64,000 nt of DNA from Phlebotomus papatasi (taxonomy: Eukaryota > Arthropoda > Insecta > Diptera > Psychodidae): contig NC_077224.1 in the NCBI RefSeq assembly GCF_024763615.1, forward strand, positions 23,219,078 through 23,283,077, given 5' to 3'. The translations under genes were made by a program, and so were the position numbers. Position 1 is the first letter of the stretch. Each line of letters starts with the position of its first letter. The notes beneath the pieces were generated by a model that did no database searches, was not told where the DNA came from, and saw only the letters and a list, made by a program, of their open reading frames with translations. Shown here in pieces: positions 1 through 11,624 of this stretch.

Positions 1-786
1 AATTCAAAACTGTCAAAACATGCCACCAACTTAAAGCAAACCGGTTATATTTTGAATTTATGTCATTTTAGAGCCAAATGGTGAGTTTGTACATTTCCAA
101 ACTTTTCAATGGTCAATATACTCATATAAAAGTGATGATAAATAACAAGAAATAATGTATTTTTTGTTAATTTATAATTTAGAAAAAAAAGTGACAAGTT
201 ACAAGAAGTTAAAAGATGTAAAAATGTCCAGAGATACTACCGGAATGAATCTGCGTCATTAATTGCCAATTTTTTTTATCTGCCTGTAGTTTTTTCCGAA
301 TATACTTGCACCTCTTCACCTTCAATTCTGAATATTTTATATATATCGTCGGTTGCCTCAGCAACTGTGCTAACTGCATTTGCTTTGTGTCTGCATTCAT
401 TGCAAACGCCGCGCAGCGATGCGTTGTTTACAACGAATGCTGACGCAAAGCAAATGCAGTTAGCACAGTTGCTGAGGCAACCGACGATATACTGATGAGA
501 TTTTCCATAAAATTAAACAATTGACAAAACAGATTCTTGCTGGCAGCAACTCTGAATGATTTAGCATCTCTTAATTTCTTGTAATTTTCAATTTTTTAAC
601 CTAAATTGTAAATTATTCAAAAATCAGTTTATTTCTTGTTATTTATCATCACTTTTATGTACATTATATTGACCATTGAAAAGTTTGGAAATGTACAAAC
701 TCACCATTTGTCTCTTAAATGACATAAACTCAAAGTATAACCGGTTTGAGTTAAGTTGGTTGCATGTTTTGACCATTTTCAATTAT
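1..786. repeat. Large imperfect inverted repeat (foldback) at window edge
   Basis: The first about 240 bases return as the reverse complement at about 545-786. For example GTACATTTCCAAACTTTTCA near 90 matches its complement near 680, and ACCGGTTATA near 40 matches near 740. The arms flank a central palindromic MITE. The left end may continue outside the window. The arms differ at scattered positions, so the structure is old. No transposase is visible. A further terminal-repeat-like end, reading CACTG then TA, sits at about 1000-1006 and may belong to the same or an overlapping Tc1-like element. Confidence 0.75.
343..490. mobile_element. MITE with ATATCGTCGGTTGC termini
   Basis: A 148-bp element with long terminal inverted repeats: it starts ATATCGTCGGTTGCCTCAGC and ends with the reverse complement, and about 44 bases pair on each side. 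It lies in the loop of the surrounding foldback. Relatives in this window are at 38311-38440 and 41779-41925. It has no coding capacity, so it would depend on a transposase elsewhere. Confidence 0.85.
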
Positions 787-2110
787 TTTTTCAAATGAGG
801 CAACAAACTTGTGATTCCTCAAAAATGATCAACTTTTGGAAAACAATTGTTTTTTATATGAAATAAAATTATTTAATGTTTTTTTTAATGGATTACAGGG
901 AACTCATTTGCAAAAAGAAAAAAATGGAAAAGTAATTTTTTCTATCATTTTTTCCACTTAGTTTCTCAAATATACATTAGGCAACAAACTATTGACACCC
1001 ACTGTATGTTCAAAGTACTTAACTAGTGCGCCTCGTCGCTGCACTCCCTTATTAGCGGGAAATGTGAATCTGGCAGTACTTGTATGAAGAAAAATCAAAA
1101 TAGTTTTCAATTTTTATAAGTTTATTTCATTTTTAAACCAAGATAAACTAGAGAAAATCTTGAAGAAATCAGAATTTTTTGTCACTTCGAGTACTTCAAA
1201 GTTTTTGATCTTTGTCCAAAGGCATTCAAATTTACTCTGTGGTCTTTGATGGCCTTCTCCTCTGTATCTTCGAAAATACTTCGAATTGGCTTCTGAAATT
1301 TTTGTACTACTAAGTTAATTTGTCTGCCGATTTTGTCAATCAAAAACTTGTTTTTTGGTCTTTTAGTGTATAGTTGAAATGTCAAATTTTTACTTAACTT
1401 TTAAACCTAATTAAAGGTAAAGACGCTCAATCTATTCTAATATTACTTCATCTTTTTTTGCATTTAAAGTAAAGCTTAAAAGTCCGTCCTCCCTATTAAT
1501 TTTAAAATTGAAGAAAACCTAAAAGTTATAAATTTATGGCATTGCTTCATTCGTGTCTACAAGAAAACTAAAAGTTTGCTCTAGTAATACTTAAAAAAAA
1601 ACATGCTTAGGGATATCGTAAAGATCTATTTCAGTATCAGTTCGAAAAGAATTTAAAGGAAAATCTTTTTGAAATATCTCAATTTTCCAAATTAACATTA
1701 TTGCTTTTAGAGAAATAAAACTAAAATTTTATCGAGAAATTAGCATAGAAATGTGTAATACAATTACCATGGCCATTCTCATACATTATTATCTCTTTTA
1801 TTGCTAAACATCATGCTAAGTCGCATACAAAATTACCAAAATGTCGACATTTTCATAATAGCCATATTAGGCGTGAAAAAGATTATCTGTTAATCTTTGT
1901 GTATATTAATATCGATTCAATAAGCTTTTTTGTTTAATAAGTTCTTTAAAATTGCCAGTAATGAGTTTAGATAAGCCTAACTAAAATAATTTTAACAGGC
2001 GACCTTAGAGGGCAATTCGGGGTGCTTGCATAGCTCGAAAACAGTAAAAATAATAGTACAGAATAATTCTAAAATTAAATCATAAATTTTAATTTGATTT
2101 CTCTTTCATA
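787..2110. other. AT-rich intergenic DNA, no gene seen
   Basis: I see no protein with recognisable motifs, no tRNA and no tandem array here. The only structure is a sequence at about 978-1006 ending TTGACACCCACTGTA, which resembles the inner-to-outer edge of a Tc1/mariner terminal repeat. Its partner end is not evident. Confidence 0.5.
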
Positions 2111-3000
2111 CCGTTGTTGCGGCTGACTTTGCACTTTTTTTCGCTATTTTTAAACTTTACCCTTTAAAAGTGGATAGTTAAAAGTAAAGGAAGGAGGCAA
2201 ATGGATAAAATTATTTGTTGGTGAATGGATTTTGTGCCACTAGAATTTATTTTATAAAATCTTACTATGCTAAAAAAATTAAGAAAAAGGGCTTGCAATT
2301 GGGATAAAGTGAAGGCGGTGCGGGTAACTTTGCATTTTTTAATAAATATTAGAAAATCAACAATTTTTAATAATAAACGACAATGAAGATCTTCATTGTC
2401 GTTTGACTCGTCTGATTGAGCTGAAATTTTAGTATGTTGTAGCTGATATCAAGACCTTTTCAGAACGTATCTATGTTCCAGTCTATGCCAAGTATTTACC
2501 TAGATACAGAGGCTCAAAATTTAAAATTTTGAAATATACATATTTTGGCGGTCTTTATTTTTTAATTTTCTATATCTGGAGCCATAACGAAATATCTCAG
2601 TAAGCATTAAATTGGTCGAGGCTTTTAATTTATATATTTATTATTATTTTGTTTTTCAATATTTGCAACAACAGTCTTCAGATCCTTAAATGTGTAACTC
2701 AGAGGCAAAATGGAACATGTCCTTTTGCTTTAGCCATAGGATATGTTCCATTTTGCCTTTGAGCTCTACAAATATTGTGCAATTATAAGTAAAAGCATTA
2801 CTTTTCTTATTCATTGTTTGGTAGACCTATCACCTAACGATAGCGCTGTTTTTTTTTGTGATCGTTTTAGTAAAAGATACGCCCCGTAGTTTTGTATTCA
2901 TGAAAGTGTCAAAATGTTTAATTTTGAGCCTCTGTATACAGATATTCCCGTGACCTAGGTCGGATTATATATAGTTTCTGAAAAGGTTTTGACATTATAG
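2111..3000. mobile_element. Degenerate copy of TA-flanked TIR element (CCGTCGTTGCGG family)
   Basis: It begins TA-CCGTTGTTGCGGCTGACT, matching the termini of the element at 50193-54108, and shares its inner blocks: the GACAATGAAGATCTTCATTG palindrome at about 2381 and GAGCTGAAATTTTAGTATGT at about 2420. The right end is not sharp; similarity fades near 3000 after GACCTAGGTCGGATT. No ORF is evident. This copy preserves the empty version of the site where an LTR element inserted in the 51-kb copy. Confidence 0.7.
2703..2758. other. Short strong hairpin
   Basis: AGGCAAAATGGAACATGTCC at 2703-2722 pairs with GGATATGTTCCATTTTGCCT at 2739-2758. The stem is 20 bp with one G-U-type mismatch and the loop is 16 nt. 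After a small bulge the pairing extends by CTCA/TGAG. The size resembles a microRNA precursor, but it lies inside a transposon copy, so it may only be part of that element's fold. Confidence 0.6.
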
Positions 3001-3819
3001 TGCTAATCTTTATTGTTAACGGTTCGTGAAGTTTTCAAATGAAATAATTACCTTATTTCGTGAACAAAAAGAGTTTTTCTGAAGTGTCTGCAAATGCTTC
3101 ATTAGGAAACCCCGGAAATATGATTTTTTTTTTAGAGATTTTCTTATTGTTTTAGATGAGAAAGGAGAAAAGACCAGGAATAAGAACAAATCCTACACTC
3201 AAATCAACTGAACAGCTTTTTTGAAGCCTTTCGTCGTGGTTTCACTTATACACTGTTTGTCTCCAATTAGAAACTTTCCCTTGTCTCCATTTGGATTAAT
3301 TTTTTTCCAATAGAAGCATTTTACACTCGCGTATTTTTCGAGGTTTTTAAATTATATCTAAAGAATTTTCACTAAACAGTAACATTCGAAAAGGACAAGG
3401 AGCAAATTTATGTAATTCTCTTCAGAAAAAAATTGAACTTAATGTGTTGAATCTTCTGTCAAAGTTAAAGCGTCTGGAAATGGTTTTGAATTAGAACATT
3501 TACCCTAGCTCTCAAGTCTTGGGAATTGTTTTTAAAGAAATCCCAGCAAAGCGAATGGAGGATAAAAAAAATGAATTTTTCAAGTGCGGTAACATGAGGA
3601 GGAAGGAAGCTCCCTTTCTAGCGATTTTCCCACCCTTTCAATTTTTCCTCTTCTTTTTGCTATTGTAATTGTCTACACAGGGTCTACCTTTACAGTGTTC
3701 CTCTTCACTTTCGAGCCAAAAGAATATAAAACATATTTTTCAAAGGGCGAGGGTGACAAAAGTTTCAACTCTAGAAATAAGATGATTGATCAGAATTGAG
3801 AGAAAAGAAAGTCACTCAC
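3001..3819. other. Start of intron of the acidic minus-strand gene, nothing recognised
   Basis: This is AT-rich sequence downstream, on the minus strand, of the splice donor at 3819. I found no further exon of that gene here, nor any repeat boundary I can place. The next exon is presumably to the left, possibly outside the window. Confidence 0.5.
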
Positions 3820-4412
3820 CTTCCATCAATATCTGTGAGTGGAGGCGGTGGGGTAGGTGGCGCAGGTGGGAGAGATGTTGTATGTGATTCTGTGTCATCT
3901 TCAGGCGATTCTTCATGTTCTAGTACTTCCTCCTGGATAAATTCATTTTCATCCTGAGCCTCATCATCAACTTCCTCTAAATTCACTTCATCAACAACAA
4001 CCTCAGGAGGATTTTCACGAAAATTTTCTTCCTGTTCTTCCTCTTCGGCTTCCTGAACAACTTCTTCCACTTCATTTTCTGCCTCAATTTCTAATCCTTC
4101 ATCAACTTCTTCCTCCTCCATCTCAATAACTTCTTGCTCATCCTCTCCAACATCACTGAGAATCACTTCGTCTTCCTCAGCAATGACCGGAGGAGCCCCA
4201 ACTTCGCCCAGGATCGGAACATTCTCAACATCAGGCAACTCAGGCGGCGGAGGAAGCTCAGCCAGAGTAGGAGCCACAGGAGGTGGCTCTACAATTGTGG
4301 TGACTTCTTCAATGTCTGAGTCGATCCCTTGAGCAAAGTCCATGTAGAAAGACTCCCGGGAATCTGAAGATCCCCGACGGAGCTTTAATGACAAATCCGG
4401 TGAACTATCCAT
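3820..4412 (-). CDS. First coding exon of an unidentified acidic, proline-rich protein (partial)
   Basis: From the ATG at 4412-4410 the frame stays open for 197 codons and ends at a consensus donor (AG/GTGAGT, exon ending at 3820), so this is an N-terminal exon and not a whole gene. It begins MDSSPDLSLKLRRGSSDSRE, followed by an aromatic-acidic stretch containing FYMDFAQGIDSD, then a proline-rich segment (residues about 45-80), a very glutamate-rich segment (about 80-175) and a polyproline tail with PPAPPTPPPP. There is no signal peptide or membrane segment. The sharp start, clean donor and higher GC than the surroundings support a real exon. The Ser/Arg-rich start looks like a phosphorylation region. 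I do not recognise the family. The acidic and proline-rich character suggests a disordered scaffold or regulatory N-terminus, which is inference only. Confidence 0.75.
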
Positions 4413-4805
4413 ACTTTCACTGACACTTTTCACACACGCACACTCTTATTTCCCAACCTCCTTTCTCTTCCTTCTCAAACACTTTTGCTTATTTTGCACT
4501 TTGCCATTTTAGTTCTTTGTCTATATGTTAAAAAAAACTCACGTCATAGTAATGTAATAATAATGAACACTAATTTATAATTAATTCATGCTTAGATGTT
4601 TTCCTGAAAACACTATATCAACATATCACATGAGGATTTTTTTTTAATTTCAATTTTTTAAAATTCATTTTAATACTTGTTAAACAGTATATAAAATGAA
4701 TATTATAATAGTTAAAGGAGTTTTCTTCTCGGTTTTGTTGTTCCTTTTGTTCCCCCCCGGAACCCTATAAAAACTGCCCCCATGAAATTCCCTAGGAAAA
4801 TTTAA
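4413..4805 (-). promoter_or_regulatory. Putative 5' UTR / upstream region of the acidic gene
   Basis: Upstream of the ATG at 4412 the minus strand is purine-rich (GAAGGAGAAAGGAGG-like) with no in-frame ATG close by. An in-frame GTG-led extension of seven codons exists but is not a plausible start. No TATA box at a convincing distance was identified, and an upstream non-coding exon is possible. Confidence 0.35.
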
Positions 4806-5549
4806 CGGTGCTATTACACTAGGATTTTTCACGTTTTAATTTTAAATTCAATTGAGCCAATTGAGCAATAATATTTCTAGAATTTACTTGAATATTCTCT
4901 CAACCAGGACACATTTTGCTTTTTAATTGTGAATGACTCCGGAAAATATGTGATACTTAAAATGTCTTATAAGTCACATATCTGTTATGCAGAAGAATCC
5001 CCAAAGCTAGAAGAAAAATTTGTAGGGAAAGAGCTCATGAAGCCACTCTCATAGTCCTATTGAAAATCTGTGTAAAGTCATACAAACAGGACATTTCTTG
5101 GCACGATAATTTCTTTCAAATGGCTTTGGAGGAAATTAGCAAATTGCTCCCGATACTAAAGCTTTACTCCCGTACAAGTTTATCACTAAATCACTGTACC
5201 TATCTTATTTTTTGGCCACAAACGCCACAAATAATTACGAGTAAATAAATTTAATAAGAATAATTTTCTTTAAAAGACTACTTGTTTAACTGCAATAAAA
5301 TTGAAATTTATGAGCGATTTTAAATTTTAACATTTTAATTAGCTGAATTCAAATTAATTTGAGCAACTACATTTATGCTATTTTAACATATTTAAACGTG
5401 TTTTAGTGGACCAAGTATTAGTTTTTATCAATAAATAAATGAAGATGTATCAATTTAATTGGTTTTTAATGCAAAATAACGCACAGAAACAATTCATCTG
5501 AAAATTAAATTAAATTTACAAATTGAAAAAATTCTAGTGTGATAGCACG
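4806..5549. mobile_element. About 0.75-kb MITE, copy 1 (CGGTGCTATTACACTAG termini)
   Basis: The left end reads CGGTGCTATTACACTAGGA, and the right end is the near reverse complement (CTAGTGTGATAGCACGG). Almost the whole element recurs in inverted orientation at about 14578-15603 inside the Hel25E gene, including GTGGACCAAGTATTAGTTTT at about 5406. No intact ORF. Confidence 0.75.
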
Positions 5550-6086
5550 GTAAAGAATGTGTCCCACGTGACCCATGTCCCGGGTAGAAAATTCCACTTC
5601 ACGTGCCCGGTGAAATCTTTAGGAGGTCATGGTCATAAAGGAAAGCTGCAAAGGAATGTTACGCACTGTCCCTATAGGTATAGTTCCCATTCTGGGGAGA
5701 ACATTTCGCATAGATTTTCGCAAGTAATCTTTGAATGTGATCTTTTCCAGTGACATAGTCGGGGAATGAATTTTTCCCGCTTTTCCGAGAAAATTTCCTA
5801 TAGATTTTCTGGAGATATTTCGAAAAGACAACCAGAATACTCCGGAATTTTTCCAAGGGATATTTTTAGGAAAGATTGACGAACTTCTTACCGCTTTCCT
5901 AAGGAAATTTCCTATAGATTTTCCAGAAAAATCTTTAGTAAAATTACTGGAAAACTAGGGGATGTTCCATGGATATACCCGGGAAAGCCTGATGAATTAT
6001 CCCCACGTGCATCTAAAAATTTTCCAAAAAAATTGGTCCAAATGTAGGAAAAAATGGGAAATCTTCCTGGAGGCTTCTGAATTTTA

Positions 6087-6220
6087 TGCCCTAGACACAC
6101 TTACGACTTAAGCCGAGAGGCGACTTAGTGAAAAATTATGGAAATGTAGTTTAACCATTATTTCTAATATTTCCTACGCTAAGCCGTCTCTCGGCTAATC
6201 CTCATGTCTGTCAAGGCCCT
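6087..6220. mobile_element. Small MITE, CTTAAGCCGAGAG family, copy 1
   Basis: About 134 bp. The left end TGCCCTAGACACAC...CTTAAGCCGAGAGGCGACTTAG is mirrored on the right by CTAAGCCGTCTCTCGGCTAATC...GTCTGTCAAGGCC. A nearly identical copy is at 62232-62366, and partial copies lie at 16090-16912 and about 60103-60155. Confidence 0.75.
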
Positions 6221-6660
6221 TACGTACCTCCATGTAGAACTTTCCCTAGATTTCCCTGGCAATTCCAATAGTAAATTTATTTGATTTTTTTTATTATGAT
6301 TTTTTAATTTGTTGTTTTTTTCCTTTTTTATTTTCTTGCATTTACTTTTTATTTTTTATATTCATTTATGTTTTAATTTATCTATTTTTCTATTTCTAAT
6401 TTTGATTTTCTACGCGAGATCTTCGAAGCATCCTCGAAAGAGGCTAATGAGTTTTCCCAGCCTATATGGAGATATTTCCTGCACTTCTTGTTAAATTCTC
6501 TGTTTGAAATATTATATCCATATGATACTTTTCGAAGTTCTATATAAACGTTTTCCAAAAAAAAAAACATCTCGACGGAAGTATATCGTTAAGTGAAAAT
6601 TAATTTCATATGGATTACTTGTAGAACCCTATTGAATTTTCTCCATCTCTATTGGGAATC

Positions 6661-6750
6661 TCAGTGGCGCAATAGGAAAGGCCGTTGGCTCTTGGACGGA
6701 TTGATTTCCGGCTTGACTCACAGTGTTTCTGAGTTCAAGTCTGACCCGGT
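6661..6750 (+). repeat. tRNA-related sequence (SINE head or tRNA pseudogene)
   Basis: CTCAGTGGCGCAATAGGAAA resembles a pol III A box, and about 65 nt downstream GAGTTCAAGTCTGACC resembles a B box. The intervening sequence does not fold as a normal cloverleaf, so I do not call a functional tRNA. A weakly similar tRNA-like sequence on the opposite strand is at 62796-62870. Confidence 0.5.
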
Positions 6751-7404
6751 TTTATTTCTGTTGATAATTTTCTATTAATCTTCCCAAACTTTTCTCTACA
6801 AATTTTACTCTTTTTACTTGAGTATTCGATGTTCTATTTTTTTTTTTGTAATAAAAACATCTCGATTGAAGTATATTCTTAAGTGAAAAATTATTTTCTA
6901 TGAATTTTTCCATGAAAGTCTTAAGAAATTTCTTTTTCCTATATAACTTTTCTTTATTAAATTCATCTCGATTGAAGTATATGTAAAGTGGAAATAAATT
7001 TTCCAGAGACAGGCTAGTGAATTTTTCATACAACCTCTGTAGGAAACTTCTCAAAGATTTTCCCAAGAAATCTTGAGGAAACTTTCGAAAATCCGGAAAA
7101 ACGAAGGGATTTTTTCCCATGCAAATTCTCAGGAGCCTTCTCAATAAATTTCTATAGTTTACCAAGAACATTTCAATACTGATTCCACTTAAATTCCTAT
7201 ATAGTGAATACTAAGGATAAATTCTCGAAGTCAACATAGAATGTTCTGTAGGAAAGTCCAGTAAATTCTTTTGAAAATTACCTGAGGAAATTTCCACAAG
7301 AAATCATCAAAATTTCTTTAGGAAGTTACCGATTTTTCTGAAGCAGAAAATGCCCTTGGGAAATATCTGTGATCTCCATAGGAAATTTCTACCTCTAAGC
7401 GAGG

Positions 7405-7520
7405 TAATTGATTGATTGATTTGTTTATTGTCATGTCTGTTTTTTGCCCCACGCCCCATGCGGCCATCGCCGTCTTAGCGTTGATTCCAACCTCCAGGAC
7501 GGAAACGATGGAAAGTTTTT
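7405..7520 (-). mobile_element. Probable 3' end fragment of a non-LTR retrotransposon
   Basis: A (GATT)n run at 7406-7420 is followed by TTGTTTATTGTCATGTCTGT and a GC-richer segment. This is the same arrangement as the 3' end of the LINE at 25866 ((TAGA)n then TTTATTTGCTC). On the minus strand it reads as a LINE 3' UTR ending in a tetranucleotide tail. Only about 115 bp is recognisable. Confidence 0.45.
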
Positions 7521-8399
7521 TCATTGGTACATGGGAAGATGGGTATGCTCATAGAGAGAATTTAAAGAAAACCTAGCCATAAAGGCTGTTTGGCTTCTTG
7601 CATAGTAATTTCAACAGTATTCCCATGAGTGGAATCTTCGGGGATTTCTAGGACAAAAATTCCATAAATCAATAACGAAATTTCTGTTGAAAATCCTAAG
7701 GAATATCATAGGAAACAATCAATGGAAAATTCTCAAGGAATTCATTGGGAATTCTAATTACGAAAATTCGAACGGAATTTTCTGTGATCTCGTTGGAAAA
7801 TTTCCACATCCCAGAAGGGTAAGTTCTTCAGTTATTTCCTTCAAATTTCCAATTAGGGAATTCTTGAAGAGATTTGGTGGGAAATTCACCACGAAAACAT
7901 TGACATTTCTAGGGAAAATCCAAAGAAATTCCAGATGAAATAATCCGCAGAAATTTCTCTAGAAATCCTCTGGAGATTCCCTAAGAGACTGACGAATTTT
8001 CCAAAGCTGAAAATTCATAAAGAATTCCGTGATTTCCTTGGGAAATTTCCAAGGCTCTATAGGGCAATTTCTTAAGATATTCCGCTCAAATTCCCAATAT
8101 GGGAAGTGTGCGAGAATTTTGGGTGAAAATTCACTAGGTACACCGGTACACGGTGAACTTTTCCCAAATAATCAGGGAAATTTCTCCTGGGACGCCTTTT
8201 TATGGGGAAAGTACGCCTTCGCAGGTAAATGCTGCATTTTTAATCCAAGATCACCCCGCAAATTAGGTTTTGTAGGTACTTTTAAAAATGTTCTCGAATA
8301 AATTCTCATAATTGTAGTCTGAGAATATTAATATATACGTTTATGGTTTACCAATTAAACCGATTAAACTAAACCCCTATTTATATTCCTCAAGGAATC

Positions 8400-9502
8400 C
8401 TATCGTTCTCCTTCACATTGATCCAGACTTTACGACACGTAATAAAATGAGGGGGATGTCTTTCCCTCGGAATTATTGCACTTATCCCTGTTGAACAGCC
8501 TTTTTGTTAAAGGTTTTCTGGCGAATTCCTGGACAGTTTTGGAAGATGTTCCAGATATTGCCCAAAAAAGTTAAAATTGGAGAATCAAATCGACTTTGAT
8601 GTTTCTTACTCGGAGGAAATTTGTATATGACATAAATCATCCTTAGAGGAATCTATTTTTGGGTCGACTGGAGCAAAAAAGTTCTCATCAAGATCTCTCG
8701 AGCGACAAAACACAAGGCACAAAAGATGACGGAATGTGGGAAAATTTAGCAGAGAAAGTGCCTTTGCGTTTCCCCAATTTACTCCCTAAAAATTTTCAAT
8801 GTGGGTTTTGTTTTTAACATACCAAATATATTCCTGACTTTCCTGATATTTTGTCTAGGTGGATATCCAGTCAGAGAGCACTCTATGCCCAGGAAGCCCC
8901 AGAAAGAGGTTTGCAAAAAAAAAAAAAAAGAAACGCGATAACAAAATTCAGCAAGGGGTGGCTTTGGGTGCGGTGGATGCACCTTTCTCACTCCCACTCC
9001 TGCAGAATTGAGTGCGATAGAACGGGAGGGTGAATGGACTCAAAAGGAAAACAAAACACTTTTCACAGTTTATTCACGTGAAGCAGAAAAGGATGGGTAT
9101 ATTTGAGGAAAACTCGAACGCACAACCACCTCCTACAACGGTTTAATACAAACTGGCAAAATAAGCAGAAAAAACTGCGAGGGTGTGCGAAGTGAGCGCC
9201 TCTTGTGGATAATTGCTCAAGAATGCGCCAAAATTTGAAAATTTTATTGCTTTTATTGAATTCTTATCCAGAATAGGAGAGAAATAAAGGACAATCCGAC
9301 AATGAAAACTATAATTCTTCTCTAAATGTTGTTTCTGATTGTATCAGTTTTTGGTTGCGTGTTATTTTTAAGGAACCTCAAACTTTGTGAGTTCACTGCC
9401 AGAATTTGCAATGCATTCTTGTTTTTCGACCACACTAAACTTTTTACAAAAACAAAAATTACTCTAAACTGAGCAAATTCAAAACGACAGTTGAATATTC
9501 TA
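8400..9502. other. Intergenic region, possible non-coding exon on minus strand
   Basis: The part at about 8780-9230 has higher GC than the surroundings. On the minus strand it offers a GTATGT donor near 8822. It could be an untranslated first exon of the acidic gene at 4412, but no transcript signal proves this. A 14-base A run sits at about 8917. Nothing else is recognised. Confidence 0.25.
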
Positions 9503-9735
9503 CACGGGGAAAAAGAGGGTGCGATTAACTTTTTTTCCTCAGAACTTTCCCTCAGAACACTTTTTAGGTGTAAAAATATAATACATTTTTAATGTTAATT
9601 TTACACCTTGTTAAGGGAAAAACTAACATGAAAAAGGATAACTTTAACCCCTAATACACCTAAAAAGTATAATATTTACACCTATTTCGGATCAATACTG
9701 CAGGGTAAAATCAACATTTACGGAATATTGCCGTG
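9503..9735. mobile_element. CACTGAG-type MITE, decayed copy
   Basis: Internally it matches the copies at 34211-34467 and 44503-44756: GTGCGATTAAC, ACTTTTTAGGTGTAAAAATA and GGATCAATACTGCAGGGTAA. Its own ends have drifted to CACGGGG/CCGTG. It is non-coding. The flanks TA/CA suggest an original TA target. Confidence 0.7.
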
Positions 9736-10209
9736 CAAACAGACGGAATTCCCACGAAATATTTTATTCCGGATGGAAATTTTTGCCATCTGCTCTATGC
9801 GCCTCTAGTGGATTTCAAACGCAACACAAAAATGCCCCGAAGATTTGAATTTCAAATTGTGTTTTTTCCGAATATAAATAACGGAATGTGTATTTAGAAT
9901 GTTTTGGATGTAGTCCAGCTGAACATTTCGTCCTTAGACACCTATCATCGGAAAATTCGCCATCTGTAATTATTCAAAGTCAAAAGCCTAATTTTCACCC
10001 GTTTTGAGAAATTTATTAATTAAAAGGTTAATGATTTTTTAAAACCCTCTTCTTAAACAATTTTCAACTTCGAGATGGTTTTGTGGTGATTTATAGGCAA
10101 ATTTAATTCGACAATAATTTTATATGCACCAGATAAATTTGCGAAAAGGAATATAAGTAAGAGCTCTTTCTCAGGAGTTCGAGCAGCTCGCAAATCCTCG
10201 GACGCTTTG
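9736..10209. other. Intergenic AT-rich DNA, nothing recognised
   Basis: No ORF with motifs, no RNA gene and no clear repeat boundary is seen. Confidence 0.5.
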
Positions 10210-10728
10210 CCACCCCCTTTAAAGTGGCTTTATTATACCACAAGGATTTACCACAAAATAATTTTTCCTGACTACCCAAAGTTTTTTTTTCTTATGTCTG
10301 TACATAATTGTAATGTTGAAGGAATCTACACTTTTTGCAAGTCTCTAGCTATTTGATATGTAGTAAATATTTAATATTTAAGCTCAAAAGTGGCGAATTT
10401 TTATATTCTCAAATTCATAATTGATTTTATTTATTTTTTATACTTCTAATATTTTTTAAGCAAAACCCTTTTGGCAATAAAAACTACAATACTCATACGT
10501 AATATTTTTTCATTAAAGCGAAAAATATTATTCATTGGTATTGTAATAAAAATTACTTAATTTTTGGGCTATTTTTGTCCCTATTGTTCATAGAAGCACA
10601 AAATACACTGAATCAGACTCTGTTGGACTTTCCAAGGTTAGATGTAAGACTTATAATTGATTATGTTTCTCAGTTTAATTTTTATTATTGATTTTCAGTC
10701 CGCAAAAAAGTGTCTCGTCGTTAAAGGG
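10210..10728. mobile_element. piggyBac-like MITE (TTAA target), decayed left end
   Basis: The right end is intact: TGTCTCGTCGTTAAAGGG followed by TTAA at 10729-10732. The body matches copies at 14072-14571 and 46824-47335 (AATAATTTTTCCTGACTA, GCACAAAATACACTGAATCA). The left end is degraded (CCACCCCCTTTAAAG instead of TTAACCCTTTAAGG). Confidence 0.7.
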
Positions 10729-10732
10729 TTAA

Positions 10733-11624
10733 TTTAGTTTATATTTTTGTTTTGAATAATAAGAGTCTTTTAGAATATGGAGGTTAAATAACTTAATATG
10801 AAACTCATGCGTATATAAAATTTTCTGCACTAAATATTTTATTTCACGACTTACGTGTTGTCGTTTATACGCAATTATTATTGTGACAAAGTCTTTAAAA
10901 TAATGTAGTTAATAAATAGTTTATATGATTCTGGCTATACCTTTAATCACTGAACTTCGCAGCTCTTACTATTCTTTGTATTTTTTAATTTAAATTATTA
11001 TATTCTTAACATTTTTTATATAATGGGACTTATTGAAAAAAAAGTATTTTGAATCTAGTTTTCCAATCATTTAAACCTCCTCTGAAATGTTATGAAGATT
11101 TAATTCAGTTCAGAAACGCAAAAATTTTTCCACAGTTTTCAAATTTTATTATAATATCATTATTCGTTTTCAAATTTGCTTTCAAAATCAATTTTCATTC
11201 ACTATAGTGACTATAGTAGATCTTACAATTTTTTCCATATATTACTTGCTCAAAAATACTCCAAACAAATTTTTCGGAATTTTTCGGAAGCAAAAAGCTA
11301 TCTCGAGGGAGATAGATTTTTGCCCCGAAGAGCATTATTGCAGTTGAATTTCAATGAAGTTGATCAAATTGCGATACAAAATGTTATTTTTTAAAATTAA
11401 TTTTGTTAGATATGCAATATTTTATCTCAATATTAATTAAATTTCAGAAGAATATGTCAAAATAAGTCCCTGTAGCGCATAAAAGTAATTTTTTAATAGA
11501 ATTTCGCAATATTATGCAGGAATCTTATGTATAAAAAAGGTAGAGATTGATATATGAAGTAGAATAATATAAGTTGCCATATCTTATGATTCCTTATATA
11601 AAATAATTGTGACACTAATCTCAA
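10733..11624. other. AT-rich intergenic DNA, nothing recognised
   Basis: Very AT-rich. The frames here lack any family motif and have skewed AT-driven composition. Confidence 0.5.

Larger units (their letters stand above)
5550..8400. repeat. Degenerate low-complexity tract rich in GGAAATTTTCC motifs
   Basis: Short motifs such as GAAATTTCC, TTTTCC and CTATAG recur irregularly on both strands without a fixed period. This gives many meaningless open frames. Embedded are a small MITE (6087-6220), a tRNA-related fragment (6661-6750) and a LINE-like tail (7405-7520). I see no real gene. The tract looks like a decayed satellite or expanded simple sequence. Confidence 0.6.

Noticed and set aside
6661..6750. 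Functional tRNA gene
   Set aside because: A and B box-like sequences exist, but acceptor and anticodon stems do not pair, unlike the two clear tRNA-Pro genes.
6752..7171. 139-codon minus-strand frame
   Set aside because: It lies in low-complexity GAAATTTTCC-rich DNA; Phe/Lys/Asn composition follows base content and no family motif appears.
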